Assembly: GCF_014698475.1 (NCBI RefSeq)
Contig: NZ_JACJTB010000006.1
Coordinates: forward strand, 62,001-126,000
DNA: 64,000 nucleotides
Direction of reading: 5' to 3'
DNA from: Nostoc spongiaeforme FACHB-130
Lineage (GTDB): Bacteria > Cyanobacteriota > Cyanobacteriia > Cyanobacteriales > Nostocaceae
Within the stretch, counting starts at the first letter, position 1; each line of letters starts with the position of its first letter. Positions 39,525 through 49,061 of this stretch are shown piece after piece. The position numbers and the translations under genes were made by a program. The notes beneath the pieces were generated by a model. That model saw only the letters and a program-made list of their open reading frames with translations. It was not told the origin of the DNA and did no database searches.

Positions 39525-40361
39525 ATGAAAAACAACCTTACCCGTTTAGCTCAACGCCCTGCCCCTATTCGGCTTGGTTGTTTTATTTTAATGCTTTTGT
39601 GCTTATGGTTGCCTTTCGCTGCCCCCATTTACTTGCTAGTGCGTGATGCTAACTTAGTAAGTATTTTGACAATGGTTTTACTATATATAGAATTTATTAT
39701 TTTGTTGAAGCTATGGGGTAAATACGTTTACCAGCAACCTCAGATATTGCAGCATTATGGCTTAGACACTACACCACACAACAGAATAGATTTGCTGCGT
39801 GGCTTGGCTATAGGTTTCACTAATATTTGGCTACTTTTTGGCATAGAAAGTCTTTTAGGTTGGTTGGTATGGCAACAGCCCAAAGTTTTCTTATTAAAAA
39901 TAGTTATAGAAGGTGTAATTGTCGGCTTGGCTGTAGGATTTGCCGAGGAGTTATTATTTCGCGGTTGGTTGCTTGATGAACTAGAACGCGACTACAACCA
40001 GCGTGTAGCATTATGGACGGATGCTGTTGTCTTTGCTACCTTGCATTTTATTAAACCATTGGATGCAATTATCCAAACTCTGCCGCAGTTCCCGGCTTTA
40101 GTGGTTTTGGGATTAACGCAGGTATGGGCGAAGCGTTGGCGTAGAGGGCGTTTAGGTTTACCAATTGGTTTGCATGGTGGTTTGGTTGGAGGTTTCTACA
40201 TTATTAATGTTGGTGGATTAATTAAATACACGGGTGTAGTACCTGATTGGGTTACGGGAGTATATCAAAATCCTTTGATGGGTGTGATGGGGTTATTTTT
40301 GATGAGTATTTTGGCGGTATGGATGAGTAGGAGAGGGAAGCGATCGCACCTTATGAAATAA
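39525..40361 (+). CDS. CPBP family intramembrane glutamic endopeptidase
   Basis: A 278-residue membrane protein with about seven hydrophobic segments. The catalytic motif of the CPBP/Abi/CAAX-protease group, EExxxR, is EELLFRGWLL (141-150), followed by a histidine in ATLHFIKPLD and GLHGGLVGGFY in the last conserved helices. Family members cleave substrates inside the membrane or process peptides; no substrate can be predicted. It follows clpS after a foldback repeat. Confidence 0.9.
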   Translation: MKNNLTRLAQRPAPIRLGCFILMLLCLWLPFAAPIYLLVRDANLVSILTMVLLYIEFIILLKLWGKYVYQQPQILQHYGLDTTPHNRIDLLRGLAIGFTNIWLLFGIESLLGWLVWQQPKVFLLKIVIEGVIVGLAVGFAEELLFRGWLLDELERDYNQRVALWTDAVVFATLHFIKPLDAIIQTLPQFPALVVLGLTQVWAKRWRRGRLGLPIGLHGGLVGGFYIINVGGLIKYTGVVPDWVTGVYQNPLMGVMGLFLMSILAVWMSRRGKRSHLMK

Positions 40362-40486
40362 TATTAGAGCTATTTGCGATCGCAGCAATAAGATGCAAAA
40401 TATCACCCAGAAATGAAATTTGCCGTCACGCACCAAACATCAGCATAGTAAAATCACTGTAGTCAAAAATCTGCTCAAATATCTGC

Positions 40487-41278
40487 GTGAAAACCGACAG
40501 CATATTTTATCGCCTCTTTCAAGAACTCCCTGGTATCTTCTTTGAACTGATTGGCAACCCTCCCGAAATTGCCAACATCTATCAATTTGCTTCTGTTGAA
40601 ATCAAACAAACAGCCTTTAGAATTGATGGTGTATTTCTCCCCATTCAAAATGAACAAAGCCCGATTTATTTTGTCGAAGTTCAATTTCAACCAGATGCAG
40701 ATATTTATTTACGCCTAATATCAGAAGTCGCTTTATACTTACGCCAAAATAAACCTAAAAATCCTTGGCGAGGAGTAGTAATTTATCCCAGCAGAGATAT
40801 AGATATCGGTGATAAAGAAAATTTTTTAGAATTATTCCAAAGCCAGCGTATCAGTATAATTTACTTAGATGAATTAGGCAAACCTGCATCCTTACCCATA
40901 GCTATTGCTACGATAAAATTAGTAATTGAAGGAGAAGATACAGCAATTAACACCGCCAAGGAATTAATCAACCGTACCCAGCAAGCCGTTAATTTGCAAA
41001 TACCACAAAAACAATTACTAGAATTAATAGAGACAATCTTAGTTTATAAATTTCCCCAAATGAATCGCCAGGAGATAGAAGCAATGTTTGGACTAAGTGA
41101 ATTGAAGCAAACGCGGGTTTATCAGGAAGCTAGAGAAGAAGGCAAACTAGAAGGCAAACTAGAGGCTGTACCGAAGTTTTTGGACTTGGGTTTGACTGTG
41201 GAACAAATAGCACAGGCGTTAGACTTAGATATTACACAAGTCCAACAAGTAGCACAGCAAACATCTCCTAAGCAATAG
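40487..41278 (+). CDS. Rpn family recombination-promoting nuclease/putative transposase (DUF2887)
   Basis: A 263-residue protein of the PD-(D/E)XK nuclease-like Rpn group. Diagnostic are FYRLFQELPGIFFELIG at the start, FRIDGVFLP and PIYFVEVQFQPDADIYLRLI, where Asp and Glu-x-Gln form the nuclease core, and the C-terminal coiled AREEGKLEGKLEAVPKFLDLGLTVEQIAQAL. The start is GTG 40487 without a clear ribosome-binding site. Such genes are multi-copy in cyanobacteria. Function in mobility or recombination is from family, not shown here. Confidence 0.85.
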   Translation: MKTDSIFYRLFQELPGIFFELIGNPPEIANIYQFASVEIKQTAFRIDGVFLPIQNEQSPIYFVEVQFQPDADIYLRLISEVALYLRQNKPKNPWRGVVIYPSRDIDIGDKENFLELFQSQRISIIYLDELGKPASLPIAIATIKLVIEGEDTAINTAKELINRTQQAVNLQIPQKQLLELIETILVYKFPQMNRQEIEAMFGLSELKQTRVYQEAREEGKLEGKLEAVPKFLDLGLTVEQIAQALDLDITQVQQVAQQTSPKQ

Positions 41279-41460
41279 CTAAAGGTCTCAGTAAAAAAAG
41301 TCTCTTTCCTCACAGATGTTGTTATCAAAGTACGTCAAATCTCGGCGGAATTAGATTTTAGAGATTCCTATATGATATGGCGATCGCTCTTTATTGATCA
41401 TCGCTATTTGAAGCACAGTTTTCCATTTTAAACTAGGATGCTGAAACAGCGATCGTATTT

Positions 41461-41626
41461 TATAGCAATCCTATCTGAGTTGTGAAAAAGTATTCTTTTT
41501 AACGTAGACGCGAAGCGGCTTCCCGTACTCCTTCGGAGAACTCGAAGGGTAGGGTACCGCAAAGGACACAAAGAAGGAGAGGAAGGAAAAGAAAGGAAAT
41601 TTCACAAATGATTTAGGACTGCTATA
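41461..41626. mobile_element. MITE-like element, 166 bp, with 27-bp imperfect inverted ends
   Basis: Left end TATAGCAATCCTATCTGAG and right end inverted TATAGCAGTCCTAAATCATT match at most positions, and both run into TTGTGAAA at their inner end. Outer TATAGC...GCTATA implies a TA target duplication. The interior carries a CGTAGACGCGAAGCGGCTT block, a repeat common in this group. Its right border directly touches the TGA stop of the acyl-carrier-like pseudogene. Confidence 0.65.
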
Positions 41627-41878
41627 TCAGTTACGAAATCGCTTAACTAAATCAACAACATCCTGAACATTCAATATTTTTTCCCATTCATTAACTGGAA
41701 TTTTAATTTTTAATCTGCTTTGAATTTCTAGAATAAAGTCAACAAAATCTTCTCCGTCAACCCTCAAATCATGAATTAATTTTTCTGTTAACTGTGGCTT
41801 TTTACCTGGAAGACAGACGAAAAATTATAAAAGTTCTAAAACAACTTCTTCAATATTTGATTCTTCTATGTTAGACAT
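41627..41878 (-). pseudogene. Acyl-carrier-protein-like (DUF1493-type) gene with an internal stop codon
   Basis: ATG 41878 starts MSNIEESNIEEVVLELL and meets TAA at 41825-41827 (codon 18), then stays in frame for PGKKPQLTEKLIHDLRVDGEDFVDFILEIQ and ends VVDLVKRFRN at 41627, giving 83 residues overall. The DLRVDGEDFVDF stretch resembles the DUF1493/acyl-carrier motif D-L-G-x-D-G/D, but the modifiable serine is not seen. No later ATG restores the domain. The MITE border lies at its stop codon. Either a recently inactivated gene or a sequencing error at one base. Confidence 0.7.
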
Positions 41879-41941
41879 AATCAGGACTTACACTAAATTA
41901 TGAAAAAACGTAGACGCGCAGTTGATTTCCGTTCCTGTGAA

Positions 41942-43435
41942 CTAACTTCGATTATCTATTTGAGCGCGTTGTAAACTACCAGAAAAGTCAACATACACAC
42001 TCTTCCATTCTGTGAATACATCTAAAGCAGTGGTTCCGGCTTCGCGGTGGCCGTTACCTGTTTGTTTCACACCACCAAAAGGTAAGTGTACTTCTGCGCC
42101 AATAGTCGGGCCATTAATATAGGTAATACCTGCTTCAATGTCGCGCATTGCGGTAAACGCCCGGTTGATATCGCGGGTATAAATGGAAGAAGAAAGACCG
42201 TAATTAGTATCATTGAGAATAGCGATCGCTTCTTCAAAGGAATCAACCTCAATTAATGCCACTACAGGGCCAAATATCTCTTCACGGGCAACGCGCATAT
42301 CTGGCGTAACATTATCTAAAATAGTTGGCAAAAAGAAATTACCCTCTTTTAATTGTCCTTCACTGGCAATTTCTCCACCAATTAAAATTTTTGCCCCTTC
42401 TTCACGGGCAATTTTCATATATTCATTCACCCGTTGCAATTGCCTGTGATTAATTATCGGCCCAATTTCTGTATCTTGGTCATAACCAGCACCCAAGCGT
42501 AACTTACGAGTACGCTCATACAGCATAGCCGTAAACTTTTCTTTAATGTCATGGTGCAATATCAGCCGACTCGTAGCTGTACAACGTTGTCCAGTTGTCC
42601 CAAAAGCCCCCCAAACGGCCCCATTTAAAGCTAGTCCTAAGTCTGCATCTTCCATCACAACTTGGGCATTTTTGCCGCCCATCTCCAAACAGACACGCTT
42701 GTGAGTGCGTCCGCAAGTTGCACCCACAAAAGCACCCGTTTCCGAAGAACCAGTGAAAGAAACTAAATCAACATTGGGATGTTCGACTAAAGCTTTACCG
42801 ACTTCTTCACCAACACCATGCACTAAGTTAATCACACCTGCGGGTAAACCTGCGGCGGCGAAAATTTCTACTAGTTTGGTTGCACAAGCGGGAGTATCTT
42901 CAGCAGGTTTGAGAATCACAGTATTACCACATACCAAAGCTGGCATAGCTTTCCAGCAAGGAATAGCAACAGGGAAGTTCCACGGTGTAATTAAAGCACA
43001 AACACCAATGGGCATTCGCACCGTCATCGCAAATTTATTCGGCATTTCTGAAGGAGTCGTTAACCCAAACAACCTCCGCCCTTCCCCAGCACTATAAAAA
43101 GCACAGTCAATAGCTTCCTGCACATCACCCCTAGCTTCGGTGAGGGGTTTACCCATTTCCCGACTAATTAATTGGGCGAGTTCTTCTTTATGTTGGAGTA
43201 ATAATTCTCCCACACGAAAAATATATTCGGCTCTAGCTGGGGCAGGAACTTTCCGCCAACTACGATAAGCTTCACGGGCGGCGGCGACTGCTTTATCTAC
43301 ATCCTCAGTGTGAGAACGGGGAAAGGTGGCGACAACTTCGCTTACCAAAGCAGGGTTATAACTTTCCAGAAAGTTTCCTGTGGTAGCATCCACCCAGTGA
43401 CCATTAATATAATTGCGACAAGTTAGCAGAGTCAT
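41942..43435 (-). CDS. Aldehyde dehydrogenase family protein
   Basis: An NAD(P)-dependent dehydrogenase of 497 residues that oxidises an aldehyde to an acid. The full catalytic set is present: Asn153 in [10 protein letters not shown], Glu251 in LEMGGKNAQ and Cys285 in [11 protein letters not shown]. The end, [50 protein letters not shown] (in part), resembles the alpha-ketoglutaric semialdehyde/gamma-glutamyl-type branch; substrate uncertain. The cyclase gene lies 110 bp upstream on the same strand, so the pair may be one catabolic unit. Confidence 0.9.
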   Translation of the reverse strand: MTLLTCRNYINGHWVDATTGNFLESYNPALVSEVVATFPRSHTEDVDKAVAAAREAYRSWRKVPAPARAEYIFRVGELLLQHKEELAQLISREMGKPLTEARGDVQEAIDCAFYSAGEGRRLFGLTTPSEMPNKFAMTVRMPIGVCALITPWNFPVAIPCWKAMPALVCGNTVILKPAEDTPACATKLVEIFAAAGLPAGVINLVHGVGEEVGKALVEHPNVDLVSFTGSSETGAFVGATCGRTHKRVCLEMGGKNAQVVMEDADLGLALNGAVWGAFGTTGQRCTATSRLILHHDIKEKFTAMLYERTRKLRLGAGYDQDTEIGPIINHRQLQRVNEYMKIAREEGAKILIGGEIASEGQLKEGNFFLPTILDNVTPDMRVAREEIFGPVVALIEVDSFEEAIAILNDTNYGLSSSIYTRDINRAFTAMRDIEAGITYINGPTIGAEVHLPFGGVKQTGNGHREAGTTALDVFTEWKSVYVDFSGSLQRAQIDNRS

Positions 43436-43545
43436 AATTAGTATTTAAAAATTTCTTTGAGATAATTGCTATGGATTTGATTTGCTTTCTAAGTTAACGC
43501 CAAGTTTCAAGAATGGGCAGAAGACGAAAAAGTTATACACAAAAT

Positions 43546-44247
43546 TTAAGGTACAAAAGCCAACACACCCACCGGACAACCAGAACCACCACGTAATCTG
43601 AGAATTGCGATCGCTAATGTAGTACCTTGAGGGGGTAATTGATCTAAATTCGTCAAATTTTCCAACACAATACCCTGCTGTGCCAACACTAAACGGTTAG
43701 TCATAAAACTATTATCTTGTCCAGGGTCAACACCGTGGGTATCAATTCCTACACCCGCAATTTGCCTTTCATCCAACAAAAACTGTGTAGCATCGCCGCT
43801 AAAGCCTGGAAAGTGCATAATTCCTGCCGCATCTTGGTTAAAGAAGGCATTGCTATCAGTCCACTTATGCTGCCAGCCAGTATACAGTATGACTAAACTA
43901 CCCCTGGCAATCACACCGTATTTTGCCTCCCAAGCCAAAATATCAGCAATACTCAAAGCATAATCAGGATTATTCCCGACTGCTTCGCAGACATCTATCA
44001 CTACCGCCGATAAAACCAGTGATTCCGCCGCATATTCATCAATTCCTACACCAGCAGAATCAAAACTATTCGGGGCGTTGATATGGGTAGCACTATGTTC
44101 ACCCAAAGCAAAACGCCGCAGATAGTAGCCATCATTTTGAATATCAGCAACGGTGTTAAATTCTATCGCTGGGTCGCCCGGCCATAAAGGAATATTTCTA
44201 TCAATAATATGGCTTAAGTGTATAACGCGAGAATAATTAATTTGCAT
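43546..44247 (-). CDS. Cyclase/kynurenine-formamidase family hydrolase
   Basis: A 233-residue metal-dependent hydrolase of the cyclase family (Pfam Cyclase). Features are SHIIDRNIPLWPGDPAIEF, HSATHINAPNSFD in place of the more usual HxGTHxDAPxHF metal motif, ILYTGWQHKW, and GIDTHGVDPGQD near residue 170. Relatives open amide or lactone bonds, such as formylkynurenine. The altered metal motif still keeps two histidines and may signal a different substrate. Likely in one unit with the aldehyde dehydrogenase downstream. Confidence 0.85.
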   Translation of the reverse strand: MQINYSRVIHLSHIIDRNIPLWPGDPAIEFNTVADIQNDGYYLRRFALGEHSATHINAPNSFDSAGVGIDEYAAESLVLSAVVIDVCEAVGNNPDYALSIADILAWEAKYGVIARGSLVILYTGWQHKWTDSNAFFNQDAAGIMHFPGFSGDATQFLLDERQIAGVGIDTHGVDPGQDNSFMTNRLVLAQQGIVLENLTNLDQLPPQGTTLAIAILRLRGGSGCPVGVLAFVP

Positions 44248-44335
44248 AACTTTTTTAAAGTATAAACTTATCAGCGTGTATCTGCGTTTATCTGCGGTTA
44301 ATTATCTTAAATGAATTTTATTGCACCATAAACAA

Positions 44336-44366
44336 TTAAAGACGTTGCCATGCAACGCCTTTAATT
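44336..44366 (-). terminator. Hairpin terminator of the TerB-like gene
   Basis: TTAAAGACGTTGC (44336-44348), loop CAT, GCAACGCCTTTAA (44352-44364), with one mismatch, 26 bp beyond the stop at 44391. Confidence 0.7.
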
Positions 44367-44390
44367 AAATGAGAGATGATTGATGAGAAT

Positions 44391-44834
44391 TTAGCCTTTA
44401 TTTTTAATAATCATCACATTCACAATACTTCTTGCTGTTTCGTCGGGAATTTCTAAATTACTCCAGAGAACATTTAACAAGTCTTCTTCTTCTTTAGTGA
44501 CTTGACCATCGGCTAAAATCAAGTCTGTGGCTACGGCAAAAGCAGTGTCATATAAATCATGGGGCAGTGCAGCGATCGCAGTTTTGATAAAATCATCAAA
44601 TCCTTGGCGTTTAATCATACCGCACAGTTTATCAAACATCCTTCTGACTACATCATTCGGATAACTACGGAATAAGTGCATTCTCGACAAAGAAGCCATC
44701 ATTGTTTGGACTTCTTCATCTGTCAAATAACCATCAGCAGCCACAGAAGCTAAAGTAATAGCCGCAAAGGCTTCGGCTGGACTCAAAGTTACATCATTTT
44801 GAGTGCGGATAGATAACTTATCAAATAAACCCAT
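44391..44834 (-). CDS. TerB-like tellurite-resistance family protein
   Basis: ATG 44834 (a TTG nine bases upstream is possible) gives MGLFDKLSIR and a 147-residue helical protein. TerB-family character shows in EAFAAITLASVAADGYLTDEEVQTMMASL and DLYDTAFAVATDLILADGQVTKEEEDLLNVLW (in part): paired D-x-x-x-D/E-E segments at helix ends that bind metal in TerB proteins. These genes are common and usually unconnected with tellurite. Function unknown. Confidence 0.82.
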   Translation of the reverse strand: MGLFDKLSIRTQNDVTLSPAEAFAAITLASVAADGYLTDEEVQTMMASLSRMHLFRSYPNDVVRRMFDKLCGMIKRQGFDDFIKTAIAALPHDLYDTAFAVATDLILADGQVTKEEEDLLNVLWSNLEIPDETARSIVNVMIIKNKG

Positions 44835-44964
44835 AGGAATCAATTTTGAATTCTACAGTTTTATGATTCCCACTACCGACCTAATCTCTACTATGCAATC
44901 CTATTTTATTGATAAGTCTATTCGTCAATAAAGGCAACGGGGAACAGGGAACAGATTTGTTGTT

Positions 44965-45040
44965 TATCCTAAATCATTTACAAACATCTCTGCCTTGTCC
45001 CCCTTGTCTCTTGCACTCAATCCAATGGGACTGCTATATA
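44965..45040. mobile_element. Degraded relative of the 41461 MITE
   Basis: TTTATCCTAAATCATTTACAA (44963-44983, in part) and GGGACTGCTATATA (45027-45040) repeat the two ends of the 41461-41626 element, shortened at the left. A nearby GGGAACA heptamer pair (about 44940-44953) precedes it. No gene seen in 44844-45131. Confidence 0.45.
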
Positions 45041-45131
45041 CCAATAACAAACACTCTCACCTAGCCCAAATAATATAGGGCTTAAATGAGAGTTTTCAGA
45101 AGTCAAAAGCTAACATTCACCGTATACAATA

Positions 45132-45911
45132 TTACCGGAAATTACCAGGATTCAAGCGAGTCCGATTCTGAGATTGAGTAGGAGTTTGACGGCGAATTGC
45201 GACACCATTGCGTAATTGTGTTCCAGTTCCACCATCTTTGCGATCGAGGAAAGGTTTAAGATTAATTCCACTTCTAGATGAGCTAACTTTGCGATTACTG
45301 CCACCTAAAATTGTGCGGCCAATGTTGTAAATTTCATCAACGCTGCCTCTGTTATTACGATAAGTGTTTACAGCAGTGGTTTGTTGACCATCATCCGCAG
45401 AAATTAAGTTTTGGAAAATGCTATTGCGGACAGTATAAGGGTCTTTGTCTCGTGGTACTGTCAACACAATTCGACAACTAGGGTTCGCTTCAGTAGTTAC
45501 ACAAACAATGTTTTCATTATTTAAAAAACCTGTTTGGAGTTCTTGTAACCCATCAGGACGATATTCTTCTAAGCGTTGAGCAATGGTAACACAACGTTTG
45601 TAGGGATCCCAACCACCACCCAATTGGGCAGGAGCCGCCCAAGGGAAGAATCTTCCCGGTTGACTTTCGGGCTGATACATGACAACGTATTGACCATTGC
45701 TGTTTTGACAGCTAAATCTAGTACCAGTCACTACAGTACCACTAGTGGAGGTGTCTACAGGATTTGATGAACCTGATGGATAAGGATCGGAAGTGGTCGG
45801 TACAACAATACCACCACCATCATTAACTTGAGCAAAGGCAGCGGAATTACCCAAAAATAAAGATAAGCCCAAACCGCTTAAACATAATAGCTTCAAGGGT
45901 TGAAATGCCAT
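45132..45911 (-). CDS. COP23 domain protein (exported)
   Basis: A 259-residue protein with a signal peptide (MAFQPLKLLCLSGLGLSLFLG, given in part, cleavage after AFA near residue 27). The COP23 domain follows: TRFSCQNSNGQYVVMYQPES, PWAAPAQLGGGWDPYKRCVTIAQRLEEY and NNENIVCVTTEANPSCRIVLTVPRDKDPY (in part), with four cysteines in typical places. COP23 was named from a circadian membrane-associated protein of cyanobacteria; its biochemical role is unknown. The basic, low-complexity C terminus is unusual. Confidence 0.88.
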   Translation of the reverse strand: MAFQPLKLLCLSGLGLSLFLGNSAAFAQVNDGGGIVVPTTSDPYPSGSSNPVDTSTSGTVVTGTRFSCQNSNGQYVVMYQPESQPGRFFPWAAPAQLGGGWDPYKRCVTIAQRLEEYRPDGLQELQTGFLNNENIVCVTTEANPSCRIVLTVPRDKDPYTVRNSIFQNLISADDGQQTTAVNTYRNNRGSVDEIYNIGRTILGGSNRKVSSSRSGINLKPFLDRKDGGTGTQLRNGVAIRRQTPTQSQNRTRLNPGNFR

Positions 45912-45980
45912 AAATTATCCTTTAGAGATATGAGGTTAGCTAATTGATAATCTCAGTGACGCAGAAATTTATTTTTTGAT

Positions 45981-47582
45981 TCATTCAGAACGCCGCTTTT
46001 TCTCTTTTCGTTCTTTTTCTTCTTTGAGGATTTGTTTGACTTTGGCTTGAATGGCGGTGTGACGTTCAACGCCTTCATAACTGTAGCGGTTGTATTTACC
46101 ACGAATAATTAAGTTTTCGAGATAATTCACCCGTTCTTTGCCGCCGGGGTGAGACGATATCCAGGTAGGAGGCGCATTTTTTTGTTGTTTTTGTAGTGTC
46201 GCCATTAAGTTACGCAACCCGTCAGCAGCATAGCCATTCGCCACAATCAAGCGAGTACCCAAAACATCTGCTTGACGTTCCATATCACGGCTGTAGCTGA
46301 GGGAGAAAAGTTGACCGACTGTACCACCAAAAGGCAGATATTGGGTAACGTTAGAAATTAAGTTTCCTTGGGTAACTAGTTGAAAGCCGTGGGATAAGAC
46401 TACGTGAGATAATTCATGACCGATTAACCCAGCTAGTTCAGCTTCAGAATTACTTTTAGCGATCGCACCAGCATTAATAAAAACTTTACCTCCTGGTAAG
46501 GCAAAGGCGTTCAATTCTTCTTCAGGAATCACAAAAAATTCGTATTTAAATTCAGTGCGTCCTGAAACTTTTACTAGTTTCTGCCCAATTTCGTTAACGT
46601 AGGCCAGCACTTCCTCATCTTTAACTAATGGTAGCTGTTGTTTTGCCTGTTTCGCTACCGACTCACCCACCGCACCTTCGCCTTGTAGCAGCAAGATGGT
46701 AGAGTCTAAGGCAGAAAACGGCCCTAACAAACTACCTGTCACAGCATAGCCCACTGCACCGGTAATGATGTTAGCGAGAGTGTTACCTCTAATTTCTTCG
46801 CGGATATGGGCTTTGTAGCGTTTGAGATTTTTTTCTGCAAGTTGGGTAAATTCCTCGGCTTGCGGATCATTAGGATAAAGAATCGCAAATTGACGCGCTG
46901 CTAAGGATGCTTCCATCCATTTTTTTTCATCAGCTAGTGCGGTAACTTTGGCTTTAATTAAATCTGGCTGATCGGGATATAGTGATGATGCTCGTTCTAA
47001 AATCTCTACAGCTTCTTTAGGGCGATTATATTGCTTGAGAATCTCAGCATAGCGAATATGACCAGGAATAAATTCGGGATACTGTTCAACTAATAGTTTT
47101 AGCGGTACTTCTGTTCTTGTTTGCAACTTAGCCGCAATTCCCGCTTCTGATTCTCGCCAGTAAACTTTGCCAGCTGGTGATAGTTGCGTCGCATCAACAA
47201 TGGCTGGTTTGCGTTCTTGGTTTGGTATATCGTTGGCAAATGGTGTTTTAACTTCCCGATAGAGTGTTTCTGCCTCAGTAATATTTCCCGCGAGGTATAA
47301 TTTATCAGCTTCGATAAACTTTTGTTGACGGGCAAGTTCTTCAGGAGTGAGTGTAGGTTCCGTTGCGGTGTCTGTTTTTTTAGGTTCAGTCGCTTCTGGT
47401 TTTGGCGTTTGGTTGGGCTGTGAACTTTCGGAACTGGGTGTATCTGTTGTTTCTACGGTCGTGGCAGGTTCTTGTGCTGGAACAGGTGCTAAAGGTTGCG
47501 TCAGAATAATTACAATTGATGTACTCACTGACAACAAAATCCAACTCAAGGTGAGCAGCAGAGACTTCCTGGTTCGTTTCAT
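45981..47582 (-). CDS. M48-family metalloprotease with TPR-like region
   Basis: A 533-residue protein anchored or exported through an N-terminal hydrophobic segment (about 8-28), followed by a Pro/Thr-rich stretch to residue 80, a helical TPR-like section (85-260) and a peptidase M48 domain. The zinc motif HELSH is at 389-393 with the third ligand glutamate in SRDMERQADVLG (434). Similar proteins (BepA/YfgC-like) assist envelope protein quality control. Its charged C terminus ends KEEKERKEKKRRSE. Confidence 0.9.
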   Translation of the reverse strand: MKRTRKSLLLTLSWILLSVSTSIVIILTQPLAPVPAQEPATTVETTDTPSSESSQPNQTPKPEATEPKKTDTATEPTLTPEELARQQKFIEADKLYLAGNITEAETLYREVKTPFANDIPNQERKPAIVDATQLSPAGKVYWRESEAGIAAKLQTRTEVPLKLLVEQYPEFIPGHIRYAEILKQYNRPKEAVEILERASSLYPDQPDLIKAKVTALADEKKWMEASLAARQFAILYPNDPQAEEFTQLAEKNLKRYKAHIREEIRGNTLANIITGAVGYAVTGSLLGPFSALDSTILLLQGEGAVGESVAKQAKQQLPLVKDEEVLAYVNEIGQKLVKVSGRTEFKYEFFVIPEEELNAFALPGGKVFINAGAIAKSNSEAELAGLIGHELSHVVLSHGFQLVTQGNLISNVTQYLPFGGTVGQLFSLSYSRDMERQADVLGTRLIVANGYAADGLRNLMATLQKQQKNAPPTWISSHPGGKERVNYLENLIIRGKYNRYSYEGVERHTAIQAKVKQILKEEKERKEKKRRSE

Positions 47583-47685
47583 GCTGAGTTCATTTATGCG
47601 AAGGGGTTGTTTTAATGCTATGAGTAACTGACCCCATCCGCCTAGAGCGATCGCTACTGTTTTCTGACAATCTCAGGGTATAAAG

Positions 47686-47794
47686 AGTGCTGAGTGGAAA
47701 GTGCTGAGTGCTGAGTTAAAAGACCGCCCACGAGCGTGGTATTTATCATAGTACTAAAGTGTTGAGTACTTTTTTCTGACTCAGCACTGAGAAT
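47686..47794. repeat. STRR repeats with inverse copy, before the perR-like gene
   Basis: GTGCTGA-GTGGAAA-GTGCTGA-GTGCTGA units (47687-47717) face CTGACTCAGCACTGAG at 47776-47791, able to pair. An inner CCACGAGCGTGG hairpin lies at 47729-47740. No gene seen in 47583-47928. Confidence 0.7.
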
Positions 47795-47928
47795 GATCAA
47801 GTTTTGCTGTTTGAACTGATATGATGAAATCATAACTATTCTGAACTAAGACTTATATATTAGTGAGAAATACTCTCTACAATTTATCTTTCTGAAAAAG
47901 GTTATAATAGTGATCTATTTCTGTTAAT

Positions 47929-48378
47929 ATGATTCAAGTGAATGCTATGCAGCAAAAAGCTGATGAGATTGTCAAAACACTCAAGGGCAAGGGATTGCGA
48001 GTAACACCTCAACGCTTCGCCGTCTACGCCAATCTACTAGGGAGAGAAGACCATCCCACAGTAGATCAAATTCTGACAAGCTTGAATCAAGATGCACCTA
48101 CTTCCTCTCAAGCCACAGTATATGCTGCACTCCAAGCCTTAAGAGAAGTTGGCTTAGTGCGAGAAGTACTTTTAGAAGAAGGTGTCTCACGTTATGATGC
48201 CAATGTTGGGTTACACCATCATTTTCGCTGCAACTGTTGTGGTGCAATTGAAGACATTAATTGGGATACCTTTCAGTGTATTGATTTGAATAAACTGCGT
48301 TCGGGGTTAAAAGCCGAACGCTATGAAGTGACTGTGCAGGGAACTTGCGATCGCTGTCAAACAAAGTCGGAAGTGTAA
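47929..48378 (+). CDS. perR: Fur-family regulator, PerR type
   Basis: A 149-residue Fur-family repressor. The winged-helix domain (1-85) includes GLRVTPQRFAVYANLLG and SSQATVYAALQALREVGL. The metal domain has the HHHF motif (96-99) and two structural zinc pairs, Cys101/Cys104 and Cys140/Cys143. RYDA (88-91) has aspartate where iron sensors often carry glutamate, consistent with a peroxide-sensing PerR; the sequence is closest in my memory to Anabaena FurC/PerR. A -10-like TATAAT lies at 47903-47908. The exact paralogue is by recognition only. Confidence 0.85.
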   Translation: MIQVNAMQQKADEIVKTLKGKGLRVTPQRFAVYANLLGREDHPTVDQILTSLNQDAPTSSQATVYAALQALREVGLVREVLLEEGVSRYDANVGLHHHFRCNCCGAIEDINWDTFQCIDLNKLRSGLKAERYEVTVQGTCDRCQTKSEV

Positions 48379-48435
48379 AATTTCAGTGCGATCGCAATAC
48401 AATGAATAAGATATTCTATCAATATCTCAGTTCTT

Positions 48436-48672
48436 ATGAATGGTTCAGGTGACATTGATGCTCAAGTGACATTGCCGATGGAACTATATCAGGCGATTGC
48501 ACAACGAGCGCAAGCTCATGGAAATTCGGTGAGTGGAGAGATTGTCGCACTGTTGACTCCTTTGCTGGGACAAATACCCAATGAGTTAGAGGTAGAATTT
48601 GCAGCATGGGAAGCAGCAAGTGACGAGGATTGGCTGACTACAGAAGGAATGCTGGCATCTCTGGGAGAATGA
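48436..48672 (+). CDS. Putative antitoxin of a MazF-type module
   Basis: A 78-residue protein with a ribbon-helix-helix-like start: VTLPMELYQAIAQRAQAHGNSVSGEIVALLTPLL, followed by an acidic tail (LEVEFAAWEAASDEDWLTTEGM) suitable for binding a toxin. Its stop lies 4 bp before the toxin start, so the two are co-translated. ATG 48436 follows TTCTTATG; first in-frame start taken. Confidence 0.85.
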   Translation: MNGSGDIDAQVTLPMELYQAIAQRAQAHGNSVSGEIVALLTPLLGQIPNELEVEFAAWEAASDEDWLTTEGMLASLGE

Positions 48673-48676
48673 GATA

Positions 48677-49015
48677 GTGAGAGGGGATGTTCTGTTAGTA
48701 AGTTTACCAGATTCAGATAAACGAGAAGAACAAGGTAATCGCCCGGCGATCGCTGTTCAAACAGACATTGCGGTTTCCCCCATGTTAATGATTGTCCCAG
48801 TTACTTCTTCCTTGGGGGCATCAAGGTTTCCATTTACTGTCAGGATTGAGCCATCAGTGCTGAATGGTTTGACATTGCTTTCGGTAGCAATGGTTTTTCA
48901 GATGCGAGCGATCGATCCTAAGCGAATTATTCGTAAAATTGGTGAGTTGGAGCCTGAGTATTTGGTGCAGATTGATGGGGAAATTTGGCGAATGTTGAAG
49001 CCCCCAGAAGTTTAA
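48677..49015 (+). CDS. Type II toxin, PemK/MazF family endoribonuclease
   Basis: A 112-residue mRNA interferase. MazF features are RGDVLLVSLPDSDKREEQGNRPAIAVQTD (in part, start strand and GxxRPA motif), MLMIVPVTSSLG, and the closing RAIDPKRIIRKIGEL. The start is GTG 48677 after the antitoxin stop. Family members cleave single-stranded mRNA at short motifs to halt translation. The gene is complete, so this pair is likely functional. Confidence 0.92.
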   Translation: MRGDVLLVSLPDSDKREEQGNRPAIAVQTDIAVSPMLMIVPVTSSLGASRFPFTVRIEPSVLNGLTLLSVAMVFQMRAIDPKRIIRKIGELEPEYLVQIDGEIWRMLKPPEV

Positions 49016-49061
49016 AATGCTGGAGCTTGTAGTACCTGTGTTGGTAAACTTATACCATTTT

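Noticed and set aside
42705-43097. 130-codon plus-strand frame in the aldehyde dehydrogenase gene
   Set aside because: Antisense shadow of a complete catalytic gene.
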